35,739 nt of DNA from Lachnospiraceae bacterium (GCA_022510725.1 JAFLSW010000024.1:1-35739), one strand, 5' to 3'; shown: positions 25,301 to 31,938, counted from the stretch's first letter. Numbers and translations are program-made. The notes: generated by a model from the sequence alone, not told the origin.

Positions 25301-25914
25301 GAAAAATTGGTTTGCGGGCACTCATAGGTAATAGCCGTCTTTTTCCGGATCAAGATCAGAAACTGTTCCATGGCAAAGGAGGGATCAGGGCTGTCTTTCC
25401 CACTCTCCAAAAGTGCCAGATAGACTTCCCGATACTGACTTCCACTGCCGGAAAGCACCGTAAGAAACCGTTCGCTGTAAAAACATGTAAGGGCTTCTTC
25501 CCAATCAGTCATTGCCAGGTTTGCAAAATGAAAAAGATTGCGGATCTCACCAAGCTGACCCATAAGCTGCTCCGGCTGTACTGTTATTTCATAGGGAAGA
25601 TAATATTCTCCGAAATTGGATATGACAAGAAACTCTCCCTTTGCTGTATCTCCGCTTTCCATGCCATTGGCACGAAAAACAAAGGGAACCTCCAGATTTT
25701 TTCCTTTGAATTGCTTCTCCGAACATTCCATTCTGTAATCCGTAACGCAGATATGTCCTATTGCTTCCTGCTCCCCGTTTGCGAGAATGGAAAAACGCCC
25801 CTCACAGGACTTTCCTGCCATACAGGTAAGCTTGATCAGAGGAACATCAAACGCTAAAGTCTGACTGCCATATTCAGATTTTTCCTGCCAAAAACCTTCT
25901 CTTTCGGTTTCCAA
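22354..25914 (-). CDS. Large beta/helical-repeat protein (DUF5717-like), first gene of the operon
   Basis: A 1186-residue protein with no signal peptide or clear membrane segment. From sequence character: a beta-sandwich-like N-terminal region (about 15-115), a second beta-rich region (about 195-300), a long helical-repeat stretch (about 300-680), a beta-rich insert (about 685-770, with YCVVRHKGLKSRERYPIKEG) and further helical repeats to the C terminus. No Walker, kinase or protease motif was seen. The start codon is TTG, preceded nine bases earlier by GGGAG; no in-frame ATG lies between it and the promoter. I recall this family as DUF5717 in Lachnospiraceae, not verified. Size and repeat architecture suggest a scaffold for the Hsp70-like, TPR and membrane partners encoded downstream. 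Confidence 0.85.
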   Translation of the reverse strand: METEREGFWQEKSEYGSQTLAFDVPLIKLTCMAGKSCEGRFSILANGEQEAIGHICVTDYRMECSEKQFKGKNLEVPFVFRANGMESGDTAKGEFLVISNFGEYYLPYEITVQPEQLMGQLGEIRNLFHFANLAMTDWEEALTCFYSERFLTVLSGSGSQYREVYLALLESGKDSPDPSFAMEQFLILIRKKTAITYECPQTNFSFSYENMPDSFKVRLQRNGWGYTALTIQETGGFLKCDKETLTGKEFIEDSAELTISLDKKKLHRGMNTGSVRLVAEGFERSITVTVDASLLHREERRINRQEKELVDVCMRLYLDYRTGRKTKEECGKMVSQVLEYARNAKALLPALFETHLRLLTEQKNGAVWLLKHVKRILEEETVSLPLYSYYLYLTAMTESEEAAWAAEQIDEYVMQYPDALMPYWAKLHKDGLADSEPGLLYRNLKELWEKGCFSPLLYLEAATVALKTPRCFSQMDGFEIRLLSFMDRYGLISEAFTDQLYTAAETVKMYHPALEGILKKYVPKDEEKQTKVMCLLYMRRGYYPKEAAKWLEKGIESDFRITGLHEAYIRALHYDKKVMLSEKVFRYFFYDTALDDAHLAYVYAKLILQNEELKPEYEQRIHSFAIRQLLAGKIDDELAYLYRNVLMPEDMDEKLQEQLLKLAFANEVSIGNKRYRYCVVRHKGLKSRERYPIKEGKSLITLYTDDYTLLFEDENGLCHYEDTGYEVKPLLGYDRIRPLVKDCPKVSFGACFHCCTSVSLERIGSLQELKEAEKTYCVLLDWEELETSYRRETAGKLLNAYIRFGMQEELDGFLVKTELHDFLPKDRPAFVDALCDRGLYQKAYDAACACGCDKIDVKVMARLCQFLIEEKEEEYDPTLLKAAIGVFEKGKYTEITISYLVKWMRGTVKQMRNIWKAASSMEVPALDLAERILKQLLFSGTYTSDRERIFHYYCENGGRKDLIKEYLSMCAREYLVMDEAVEEKFLQKLESMMIDGEDFSLGAGLALLKYNSGRIELLSQEEKELCIGLIEESLGEDIYFTFYKMFESLYPALEVYGEKSYIEYQSPYAKCVTLHYILDRPDMEEGGYCSEDMREIYPGIFQKEFSLFLGERLQYYMTESRGQSEEFVLSGSLEPVGMMENGAHGRTGLLNDIALSVELQDYHTADGLMFEYARKEYVTGRLLRIK

Positions 25915-25935
25915 TGGACAAATCTCCCTTACCGA

Positions 25936-25963
25936 TTGTATTTTTCAAAAAATCAACTATAAT
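25936..25963 (+). promoter_or_regulatory. Sigma-A promoter of the cobD-like gene
   Basis: TTGTAT (25936-25941), 16 bases, and a perfect TATAAT (25958-25963); start near 25970, 50 bases before the ATG. Its -10 box touches the -10 box of the divergent promoter. Confidence 0.7.
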
Positions 25964-25992
25964 ATTATAACATAGGTTAGTTTGAATTCCAA
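25964..25992 (-). promoter_or_regulatory. Sigma-A promoter of the four-gene operon
   Basis: On the minus strand, TTGGAA (25987-25992), 17 bases, and perfect TATAAT (25964-25969). The implied start near 25957 leaves about 43 bases before the TTG start codon of the first gene. It shares the palindrome TATAATATTATA with the divergent promoter. Confidence 0.7.
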
Positions 25993-26019
25993 TAAACTGA
26001 GGAAAAAGAGGCCGAAGAA

Positions 26020-27123
26020 ATGAATGTACAAAACCATGCTTTTCATGGAAGCGATCTGGAAAAGATAGAAGCAGAATATGGCATTGACGCAAAAAAGATC
26101 ATCAGCTTTTCTGCTAATGTCAATCCCTTAGGATGCCCAAAGTCGGCAGAGGATGCCTTAAAAAACAATCTGGATGCTATTTCCCGCTATCCCGACCGGG
26201 ATTATAGACGGCTCAAAGAGGCCATCGCATCTTATACCGGTGCCGATCCCACCCGCATTGTCCTTGGCAGCGGTGTGACGGAACTGTTATCCCTGTTTTT
26301 GGGATTGATCCTGCCAAAATCCGCTTTGATAGCAGGCCCTGCCTATTCCGAATACGAAAAAGACTTAAAGCGACTTGGATGCAAGGTGCGCTATTGCATG
26401 GCGGAAGAAGAAAAAGATTTTATCATCACAAAAGAGGATATGCTGAAAGAAACATCAGAAGGCACGGATCTGGTCATTTTATGCAACCCCAACAATCCCA
26501 CTTCCGGCGCTTTTACCCGATCGGACATTTCCTTTCTGGCAGGAGAATATGAAAAAAAGGGAATCCTTTTACTGATCGATGAAACTTATGTGGAATTCTC
26601 CGAAAAAGATCTGTCTGCCGCCTCTTTGATCAGTCAATTTTCCAATCTGATCGTTTTGCGCGGCACATCCAAATTTTTTGCAACGCCCGGCCTTCGCCTG
26701 GGATATGCGCTGACCGGTTCCAAGGAACTTTTAGCCATGGCAGAAAAAAAACAGGATCCCTGGAATATCAATGCCGCCGCAGAAATCTGCGGAAGCGTTA
26801 TGTTTCAAGATAAGGACTACATCCGGCAGGTGCGAAGAACCGTGGAAGCCGAGAAACAATATGTATGCGAAAGTCTGTTACAGATTCCCGGCATTCATAT
26901 TTTCCCCGTATTTGCCAACTTTGTACTGGTAAAGCTGCCGGAAGGCAGTATGACCTCCGGCATGCTTTTTGAAGAACTGCTTAAAAAAGGCATGATGATA
27001 CGGGACTGCTCCACTTTTCCCACTTTAGGCAGCCGATTTATCCGCATCTGCTTTATGTCCCATGAGGACAATGTGCGGCTGGTCACGGCTATCAAAGAAG
27101 CCCTTACAGAAAAAACAGAGTGA
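26020..27123 (+). CDS. cobD: L-threonine-O-3-phosphate decarboxylase-like PLP enzyme
   Basis: A 367-residue fold type I PLP enzyme. The opening HG...FSANVNPLG (about 9-38), RYPDRDY, GSGVTELL, CNPNNPTS, DETYVEF, LRGTSKFFATPGLRLGY (PLP lysine K218) and the late segment MIRDCSTFPTLGSRFIRI together match CobD better than plain histidinol-phosphate aminotransferase. CobD makes (R)-1-aminopropan-2-ol phosphate, the linker that joins the corrin ring to the nucleotide loop of cobalamin. No other cobalamin synthesis genes are near, but a cobalamin-type transporter lies 8 kb away. A purine-rich ribosome site (GAGGAAAAAGAGG) precedes the ATG. The histidinol-phosphate aminotransferase alternative cannot be excluded by eye. 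Confidence 0.85.
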   Translation: MNVQNHAFHGSDLEKIEAEYGIDAKKIISFSANVNPLGCPKSAEDALKNNLDAISRYPDRDYRRLKEAIASYTGADPTRIVLGSGVTELLSLFLGLILPKSALIAGPAYSEYEKDLKRLGCKVRYCMAEEEKDFIITKEDMLKETSEGTDLVILCNPNNPTSGAFTRSDISFLAGEYEKKGILLLIDETYVEFSEKDLSAASLISQFSNLIVLRGTSKFFATPGLRLGYALTGSKELLAMAEKKQDPWNINAAAEICGSVMFQDKDYIRQVRRTVEAEKQYVCESLLQIPGIHIFPVFANFVLVKLPEGSMTSGMLFEELLKKGMMIRDCSTFPTLGSRFIRICFMSHEDNVRLVTAIKEALTEKTE

Positions 27124-27141
27124 CCCGTACCACAAAACAGA

Positions 27142-28386
27142 TCAGCTCAGCTCGGCAATACGGCTGACACCCACATAAATATCCGAAATTGCATACCATG
27201 TGGCATAATCCACAATACCGGTTACAGGCAGTAGGAAGACGCTTTGAAAGACTTCCACTGCCTCTTTTGTACCCGGTCCGTAAATGCCGTCTGCCGTAAC
27301 CCTGGGTATGGCAGGATAATTTTGACTGATCCTGTTAATCTGTTCCTGAAGCTGCATGACCTTTGCTCCCTGGGCGCCGATATCCAGGTTATAGCCGGGA
27401 TAAGAAGAGGGCACGCCGGAAACATAGGTGGTGGAGTTGATGAACATATCATTTCCGTAATAGTATCGCAGAATCTCAATGGCAGAATACCCTTCATCCG
27501 CCAGATATTTGGAGCCCCACTGCTGCAGCCCGCTGCAATTGACCCGCACACCATCACAGTAGGAAGTAAGGATAGGCTGCTTTACTCCCGGCCTGGATAA
27601 ATAATTATTAAAAATAGAATCCACCAGGACAGAAATATTTTCATAAATATTCCTGCCATAGATCCACTTCTGGTCATAAGCTGTGGAGCTGGTAATGGTA
27701 AAGTTTTTTCCGTCATTCCGATACCACTCCGTAAAAACCCGATTTAAAGTAAAAGACATGATCGCCAGAATATTGGCATATAGCGATGCCTCCGGCCAGG
27801 TAGCATAGATCTCACAGCTGGCAACATTTTTGATATAGTCCTTATAAGGCACATAATAATCAGGGGCAGAAGCATCGTTGGGACTGCCGTCATGGACCAC
27901 GATATACTCCGGAATGACTACCCTGCTTAAAACGATCTCTCCGCTTTCATCTATGGGTTTGATCTCTTCCTCCGGAATTTTGGGGGGATAATCATAATAC
28001 AGGGTGTGTGGACCGATCACCACATCATCCCTGACCTCATCCGGCTCCTCAATAGGATTCATCGTGATATTCTGAATAGACAATTCATCAGCCAAAAGCT
28101 CGCTTCCCGACACATGTACTGTTTCATACCCCGGTGCTGTCACTGCAATATCATATTCCGCATAGGGCCTTTCTTCGTTAGGCTCCAGGCTCCACTCCAC
28201 AGGAGGAGCAGGCAGGGTAAGCCTTTCTGTTTGTCCGCTTTCATCGGTAGCGATCTCTTCTATGGTATTTTCCGGACTGGATGTATAGGAAATCCGCACT
28301 GTCGCACCTTTTACGGGAATCAGCCCCAAGGCGCTTGTCACATCCACGATCAGCTGTCCCTTTGCTGTATTATCACTTTCTGGCAT
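27142..28386 (-). CDS. SpoIID-like domain protein with peptidoglycan-binding domain
   Basis: A 414-residue protein with three parts: an N-terminal beta domain like a carboxypeptidase-regulatory fold (about 5-115, QLIVDVTSALGLIPVKGATVRI), a central SpoIID/LytB-like region (about 180-330: CEIYATWPEASLYANILAIMSFTLNR, then CSGLQQWGSKYLADEGYSAIEILRYYYG), and a C-terminal PG_binding_1 domain (about 345-410, GYNLDIGAQGAKVMQLQEQIN, ADGIYGPGTKEAVEVFQ). The SpoIID-like Glu of ASCEIY is kept. There is no signal peptide, so action in the mother cell or spore coat, or release by lysis, is likely. I start it at 28386 with AGAGG ten bases upstream; the frame extends to 28443 but only through the hairpin. 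It is convergent with cobD. Confidence 0.85.
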   Translation of the reverse strand: MPESDNTAKGQLIVDVTSALGLIPVKGATVRISYTSSPENTIEEIATDESGQTERLTLPAPPVEWSLEPNEERPYAEYDIAVTAPGYETVHVSGSELLADELSIQNITMNPIEEPDEVRDDVVIGPHTLYYDYPPKIPEEEIKPIDESGEIVLSRVVIPEYIVVHDGSPNDASAPDYYVPYKDYIKNVASCEIYATWPEASLYANILAIMSFTLNRVFTEWYRNDGKNFTITSSTAYDQKWIYGRNIYENISVLVDSIFNNYLSRPGVKQPILTSYCDGVRVNCSGLQQWGSKYLADEGYSAIEILRYYYGNDMFINSTTYVSGVPSSYPGYNLDIGAQGAKVMQLQEQINRISQNYPAIPRVTADGIYGPGTKEAVEVFQSVFLLPVTGIVDYATWYAISDIYVGVSRIAELS

Positions 28387-28391
28387 AAAAA

Positions 28392-28428
28392 GAACCTCTG
28401 CATTTTTTATTACTATATGCAGAGGTTC
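28392..28428 (-). terminator. Terminator-like hairpin just before the SpoIID-like gene start
   Basis: A perfect 12-base inverted repeat (28392-28403 with 28417-28428, GAACCTCTGCAT and its complement) with a 13-base loop is followed on the minus strand by five T and then the start codon. It would end the transcript of the upstream ABC operon. Its 3' arm also contains the AGAGG ribosome site of the downstream gene. Confidence 0.7.
28411..28419 (-). promoter_or_regulatory. Possible sporulation-sigma -10 element in the hairpin loop
   Basis: On the minus strand this reads CATATAGTA, a perfect fit to the CATAnnnTA -10 pattern of sigma-K/sigma-E-type promoters. A start eight or so bases on would leave out the 5' arm of the terminator hairpin. 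I could not find a convincing -35, so this is tentative. Confidence 0.35.
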
Positions 28429-28478
28429 CCTTGTTTCGTACATGATTTATTTGATTTTTTGTGACAAAAGCTTCCCGA

Positions 28479-29300
28479 TCACTCCAGATTCAGCTTTTTC
28501 TCCAGGAAGAATCTATTGGCATACCAAAGTCCGATGATAAGGGCGATCACTGCAAGCAGTGCGATGATGCCTCCCACATTGAATCCCCAGACGCTGTCTA
28601 CACCGAACAGGATAAAGTTTAAGGGAATCATTGCAAGATTCATCAGGAAAGCTCTTGCCAGGTAAAGACCTACTAAAATAAGGACCGATATTAAGAATTT
28701 ATGCTTCTTGCAAAGCTGTCCGATTCCCACTGCCGCATACATGATCAGGATCTCCGTCAACGGCGAGAGCAGGATAATGGCCATCATACTGAACAAAAAG
28801 GGCGCCCCCTCTCCCATTTCCCTATAAAGCTCTACAGGAATTTCCTTGAATTCGTCTATAATTTCCGCAAAAGACAAATCGGCTACTCCGCTTAAAACGC
28901 CGAAGACCAGGATAAAGATCGCAAAATATACCACGATCCAGGTAATATACTGCCAGATCAACGCCACCAGCAATTTTGCCTTGAGCAGCTGACTGCCTGT
29001 TACCGGCAGCGTATTCATCAGATAGCCATGATCCGTAAACAGATTTTTGTAATACCTGTAAAAGAAATAATATCTCATGACAATGGCCATAGCCATGATA
29101 CTGAGCATATACATGATGAAGTAAAAACTGATGGTGGTTTCCATAATGGCAGCCGCAGTCTCACTTTCAAAATCCATTTCCCATAGATTTGTTTGGAAAA
29201 TAACGGCGCCGATAACGGCTAACACCAATACTACGATACTGGAGATCGTTCCTACCAGATAGGTATCTTTCCATTCAAATTTAAACAATTTTCCTAACAT
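28479..29300 (-). CDS. ABC-2-type transporter membrane protein
   Basis: A 273-residue integral membrane protein with about six hydrophobic segments (about 17-36, 55-75, 112-137, 170-190, 200-222, 240-262). The start MLGKLFKFEWKDT and the motif YLMNTLPVTGSQLLKAKLL are typical of the permease of YtrB-type exporters. It overlaps the ATPase gene by seven bases and is the last gene of the GntR-ATPase-permease operon. Substrate unknown; relatives respond to cell-envelope stress or antibiotics. The hairpin at 28392-28428 probably terminates the operon. Confidence 0.88.
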   Translation of the reverse strand: MLGKLFKFEWKDTYLVGTISSIVVLVLAVIGAVIFQTNLWEMDFESETAAAIMETTISFYFIMYMLSIMAMAIVMRYYFFYRYYKNLFTDHGYLMNTLPVTGSQLLKAKLLVALIWQYITWIVVYFAIFILVFGVLSGVADLSFAEIIDEFKEIPVELYREMGEGAPFLFSMMAIILLSPLTEILIMYAAVGIGQLCKKHKFLISVLILVGLYLARAFLMNLAMIPLNFILFGVDSVWGFNVGGIIALLAVIALIIGLWYANRFFLEKKLNLE

Positions 29301-30205
29301 GCGAACACCTCCCTGAAGTATGCGTCTACTGTCTTCCCGAATTTGCCGCGGATATTGTCTACCGTGCTCTGAACTACCAACTGCCCGTTTCTGATAAAGA
29401 TCACATCATCCAGAATATTCTCAATATCCGAGATCAGGTGGGTACAGATCATCAGTGTAGCTTCCGGATTGTAGTTGGAAAGAATCGTGCGAAGGATATA
29501 ATCCCTTGCAGCAGGATCCACGCCCGCAATAGGCTCATCCAGAATATAAAGCTGCGCATCCCGGCTCATGACCAAAATGAGCTGTACTTTTTCTTTGGTA
29601 CCCTTTGACAAGGTCTTTAATCTGGCACCCGAAGGAATTCCCAAAGCCTGCAGCATAGCGTACGCCCGATCTGCATGAAAGTCCGCATAAAACTCAGAAA
29701 AGAAAGCCACCAGACTGTTTACATCCTTCTGGGCCTCCAGATAAGTCCGCTCCGGCAGATAGGAGATCACCGATTTGGTATAAGGTCCCGGTCTTTGTCC
29801 GTTGATCAATACCTCTCCCGTTGAAGGTACCAAAAGACCGTTTATCATCTTGATCAATGTAGTCTTGCCGCTGCCATTGGGTCCAAGCAATCCTACGATA
29901 TGACCTCTCTCAATCCGGAGATTTAACTGATTCAAAGCCGGGCGTCCCGCATCATAAAATTTTGTTAAGTTTCTGCATTCCAATAAGGCCGGCCCTTCTC
30001 CTGTTCTCTCCATGGGCTCTACCACAAATTCCACAGGCGGTCTGTTCATATAGGACGCTCCATAGGGCGGCATACCGTTGTACATAGGCATGCCGTTATT
30101 CATGGGCATCCCGTTATTCATGGGCATTCCGCCATTCATGGGCATCCCGTTATTCATGGGCATCCCGTTGTTCATGGGTGCACCCTGATAATTTTGCTCA
30201 TTCAT
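29294..30205 (-). CDS. ABC transporter ATPase with N-terminal hexapeptide repeats
   Basis: A 303-residue ATPase of the YtrB type. After MNEQNYQGAP come six tandem hexapeptides of the form MNNGMP (residues 11-46), then PYGASYMNRPP, then the ATPase domain from about residue 70: ECRNLTKFYDAGRPALNQLNL, Walker A GPNGSGKTT, Walker B LYILDEPIAGVDP and the H-loop in ICTHLISD. The signature reads LSKGTKEKVQLIL rather than LSGGQ, which is usual for this subclass. The repeat extension is absent from most family members I know and may mediate assembly or membrane contact. The gene overlaps gntR by eight bases. Confidence 0.92.
   Translation of the reverse strand: MNEQNYQGAPMNNGMPMNNGMPMNGGMPMNNGMPMNNGMPMYNGMPPYGASYMNRPPVEFVVEPMERTGEGPALLECRNLTKFYDAGRPALNQLNLRIERGHIVGLLGPNGSGKTTLIKMINGLLVPSTGEVLINGQRPGPYTKSVISYLPERTYLEAQKDVNSLVAFFSEFYADFHADRAYAMLQALGIPSGARLKTLSKGTKEKVQLILVMSRDAQLYILDEPIAGVDPAARDYILRTILSNYNPEATLMICTHLISDIENILDDVIFIRNGQLVVQSTVDNIRGKFGKTVDAYFREVFAC
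30068..30175. repeat. Six tandem 18-base units encoding MNNGMP-type hexapeptides
   Basis: Six imperfect copies of an 18-base unit (reading CATGGGCATCCCGTTATT on the plus strand in the best copies) lie in frame in the ATPase gene. Variant copies give MNGGMP and MYNGMP. Units are near-identical in the DNA, so their number could change by slippage without disrupting the frame. Confidence 0.85.
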
Positions 30206-30575
30206 TTTTGTCTCCTCCGCTTATTTTTTGTTTTGCCAGTTCTAACGCTTCTTCCCGTTTATAGCCCAGCTCTTCCATTTTTCTAAAAAACTGTTCCACC
30301 TCGGCATCAGCCAGTTCTTTTCCCCTGGTTTCTACCACACCCGGGTTATCCGCTACTGTCCTGCCGTTGGTGCGCATGGTTACGATCAGTCCCATTTGTT
30401 CCAAATTGGAGAATGCTCTCTGCATCGTATTGGGATTGACTCCTGCTTCCGCTGCCAGATCCCTGACACTGGGCAGCCTTTCTCCCGGCCGGTATTCCCC
30501 TGCAACAATCTTATTTTGGAGTATCTCTACCAATTGAATGTAAATCGGTCGATCTCCGTCCAGATCCCAAGCCAT
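30198..30575 (-). CDS. GntR-family regulator, YtrA type
   Basis: A 125-residue repressor made of an N-terminal winged helix-turn-helix (about 8-75: PIYIQLVEILQNKIVAGEYRPGERLPSVRDLAAEAGVNPNTMQRAFSNLE is the visible run, in parts) and a short helical tail, without the large effector domain of other GntR classes. That size is the YtrA subfamily, which usually controls its own ABC transporter operon. Here it is the first gene of such an operon, overlapping the ATPase gene. A near-palindrome over the -10 box is a plausible binding site, which suggests autoregulation. The inducing signal is unknown. Confidence 0.92.
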   Translation of the reverse strand: MAWDLDGDRPIYIQLVEILQNKIVAGEYRPGERLPSVRDLAAEAGVNPNTMQRAFSNLEQMGLIVTMRTNGRTVADNPGVVETRGKELADAEVEQFFRKMEELGYKREEALELAKQKISGGDKNE

Positions 30576-30687
30576 GTAATTCCTCCTTCCTGTTATACAG
30601 CTAATCCAGATTGATCTCTTTCAAGCCATTTATGGTTGCAATGCCATTAGGCTGCATTGCTAAAATTCCTATTGTATCGCTGTGTCG

Positions 30688-30709
30688 TTGTATTACTTAA
30701 TTAGTACAA
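30688..30709. promoter_or_regulatory. Candidate GntR (YtrA-type) operator
   Basis: A 22-base imperfect palindrome with half-sites TTGTATTACTT and TTGTACTAATT (on opposite strands), nine of eleven positions agreeing. It overlaps the -10 hexamer and likely start site of the gntR promoter, where a repressor would block transcription. Confidence 0.6.
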
Positions 30710-30734
30710 TATAACAACTCATCCCCCTTGTCAA
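30706..30734 (-). promoter_or_regulatory. Sigma-A promoter of the gntR-ABC operon
   Basis: On the minus strand, perfect TTGACA (30729-30734), 17 bases, TATTGT (30706-30711). The start near 30699 gives a leader of about 124 bases, which holds a seven-base inverted repeat at 30638-30660 but no T run. Confidence 0.7.
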
Positions 30735-30750
30735 GAGAAAAATAAAAAAA

Positions 30751-30790
30751 TCTCAGGAAATCTATGTTAGCCTAACAAGATTTCCTGAGA
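30751..30790. terminator. Terminator after ilvE
   Basis: A 13-base-pair perfect stem (30751-30763 with 30778-30790) encloses a further six-base repeat (TGTTAG and CTAACA), making a long almost complete palindrome. On the minus strand it is followed by seven T, so it ends the ilvE transcript. Confidence 0.9.
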
Positions 30791-30828
30791 AATTCTTCAT
30801 CACATATGTATTGCCTTTTGCAGCAATC

Positions 30829-31854
30829 CTACCGGATCACATGGATCCAGCCTTCGGGCGCTTCGATCCGGCCCATCTGGATACCGGTCAAGGTATCATA
30901 CAGCTTCTTGGTAACCGGTCCCATTTCTTCCATACCGGAAGGGAGGCAGATCTCTTTGCCGTGGTCGTTGATCTTGCCGACAGGAGAAATTACCGCTGCG
31001 GTTCCGCAAAGACCGCATTCCGCCATATCTTTCACTTCGTCGAAGTAAACTTCTCTCTGCTCTACTTCCATTCCCAGAATGTGCTCTGCAACATACATTA
31101 AGGAACGGCGGGTAATGGAAGGCAGGATGCTGTCGGACTTGGGCGTAACGATCTTGCCGTCTTTGGTCACAAAGATAAAGTTTGCGCCGCCGGTCTCTTC
31201 TACCTTGGTGCGGGTTCCCGCATCCAGATACATATTTTCATCAAAGCCCTGTCTGTGGGCATCCATAATAGCATATAAACTCATGGCATAATTTAAACCT
31301 GCCTTAATGTGGCCTGTACCATGGGGTGCTGCCCTGTCAAAATCACATACACGAATGGTAATGGGCTTTGCGCCGCCTTTAAAGTAAGGTCCAACAGGGG
31401 TGGCAAAAATACGGAACTGATATTCATCAGCCGGCTTTACGCCGATGACCGCATTGCTGCCGAACATATAAGGGCGGATATATAAGGTTGCGCCGGAGCC
31501 GTAAGGGGGAACATATGCGGCGTTGGCCTTTACCACATCATTTACCGCCTGAATAAATCTATCCTCAGGGAAAACAGGCATTTCCAGTCTCTCGCAGGAA
31601 TCTTTCATACGGGAAGCATTTAAGTCCGGACGGAAGCAAACGATCTTGCCATCCTCCGTGGTATATGCCTTTAATCCTTCAAAACATGTCTGCGCATACT
31701 GAAGCACGCAGGCGCATTCACTGATCACCACATTCGCATCAGAAGTCAATGTACCTTCATCCCATGCGCCGTCTTTAAAGTTGGATACAAATCGTTTGTC
31801 GGTCTGGATGTACCCGAATCCCAGGTTAGACCAGTCAATGTCTTTCTTTTCCAT
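30829..31854 (-). CDS. ilvE: Branched-chain amino acid aminotransferase
   Basis: A 341-residue fold type IV PLP enzyme that interconverts leucine, isoleucine and valine with their 2-oxo acids using glutamate. Visible family segments: QYAQTCFEGLKAYTTEDG near residue 52, RPDLNASRM, LYIRPYMFGS, GHIKAGLNYAMSL containing the PLP lysine, and EETGGANFIFV. The length matches the larger (class II) bacterial BCAT. It has its own sigma-A promoter overlapping the folA stop codon and a strong terminator. No T-box or leader peptide was seen, so amino-acid-specific leader control is unlikely here. Confidence 0.96.
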   Translation of the reverse strand: MEKKDIDWSNLGFGYIQTDKRFVSNFKDGAWDEGTLTSDANVVISECACVLQYAQTCFEGLKAYTTEDGKIVCFRPDLNASRMKDSCERLEMPVFPEDRFIQAVNDVVKANAAYVPPYGSGATLYIRPYMFGSNAVIGVKPADEYQFRIFATPVGPYFKGGAKPITIRVCDFDRAAPHGTGHIKAGLNYAMSLYAIMDAHRQGFDENMYLDAGTRTKVEETGGANFIFVTKDGKIVTPKSDSILPSITRRSLMYVAEHILGMEVEQREVYFDEVKDMAECGLCGTAAVISPVGKINDHGKEICLPSGMEEMGPVTKKLYDTLTGIQMGRIEAPEGWIHVIR

Positions 31855-31909
31855 GTTGTCTCTTCCTTTCTTTACTGAAGCATTCTCTCTTCATATATTG
31901 ATCTTTTTC

Positions 31910-31938
31910 ATTATCTTGCTTTTGTCCCCGCTTGTCAA
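31910..31938 (-). promoter_or_regulatory. Sigma-A promoter of ilvE
   Basis: On the minus strand, perfect TTGACA (31933-31938), 17 bases, GATAAT (31910-31915). The -35 box includes the folA TGA stop codon (31935-31937). The start near 31903 gives a leader of about 49 bases. Confidence 0.75.

Noticed and set aside
25312-25857. 181-codon plus-strand frame opposite the start of the 1186-residue gene
   Set aside because: It is antisense to a gene with promoter, ribosome site and operon context, and has no ribosome site of its own or recognisable motif.
19036-25914. Four-gene operon as a phage-defence system
   Set aside because: No nuclease, protease, reverse transcriptase or other effector motif is visible, and the surroundings are housekeeping genes without mobile elements, so a cellular function is more likely.
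28387-28443. Upstream extension of the SpoIID-like protein to an ATG at 28443
   Set aside because: It has no ribosome site, and the extra 19 residues are encoded by the terminator-like hairpin; the conserved domain begins after the 28386 start.
30068-30175. Regular repeats resembling a small CRISPR array
   Set aside because: Units are contiguous, without spacers, in frame inside an ABC ATPase gene, and encode hexapeptide repeats; no cas genes are present.
30638-30660. Seven-base inverted repeat in the gntR leader as a terminator
   Set aside because: Neither strand has a T run after it; it may be chance or a weak protein site.
31855-31905. Possible T-box or leader peptide upstream of ilvE
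   Set aside because: No T-box core, specifier loop or run of Leu/Ile/Val codons is present, and the leader is short.
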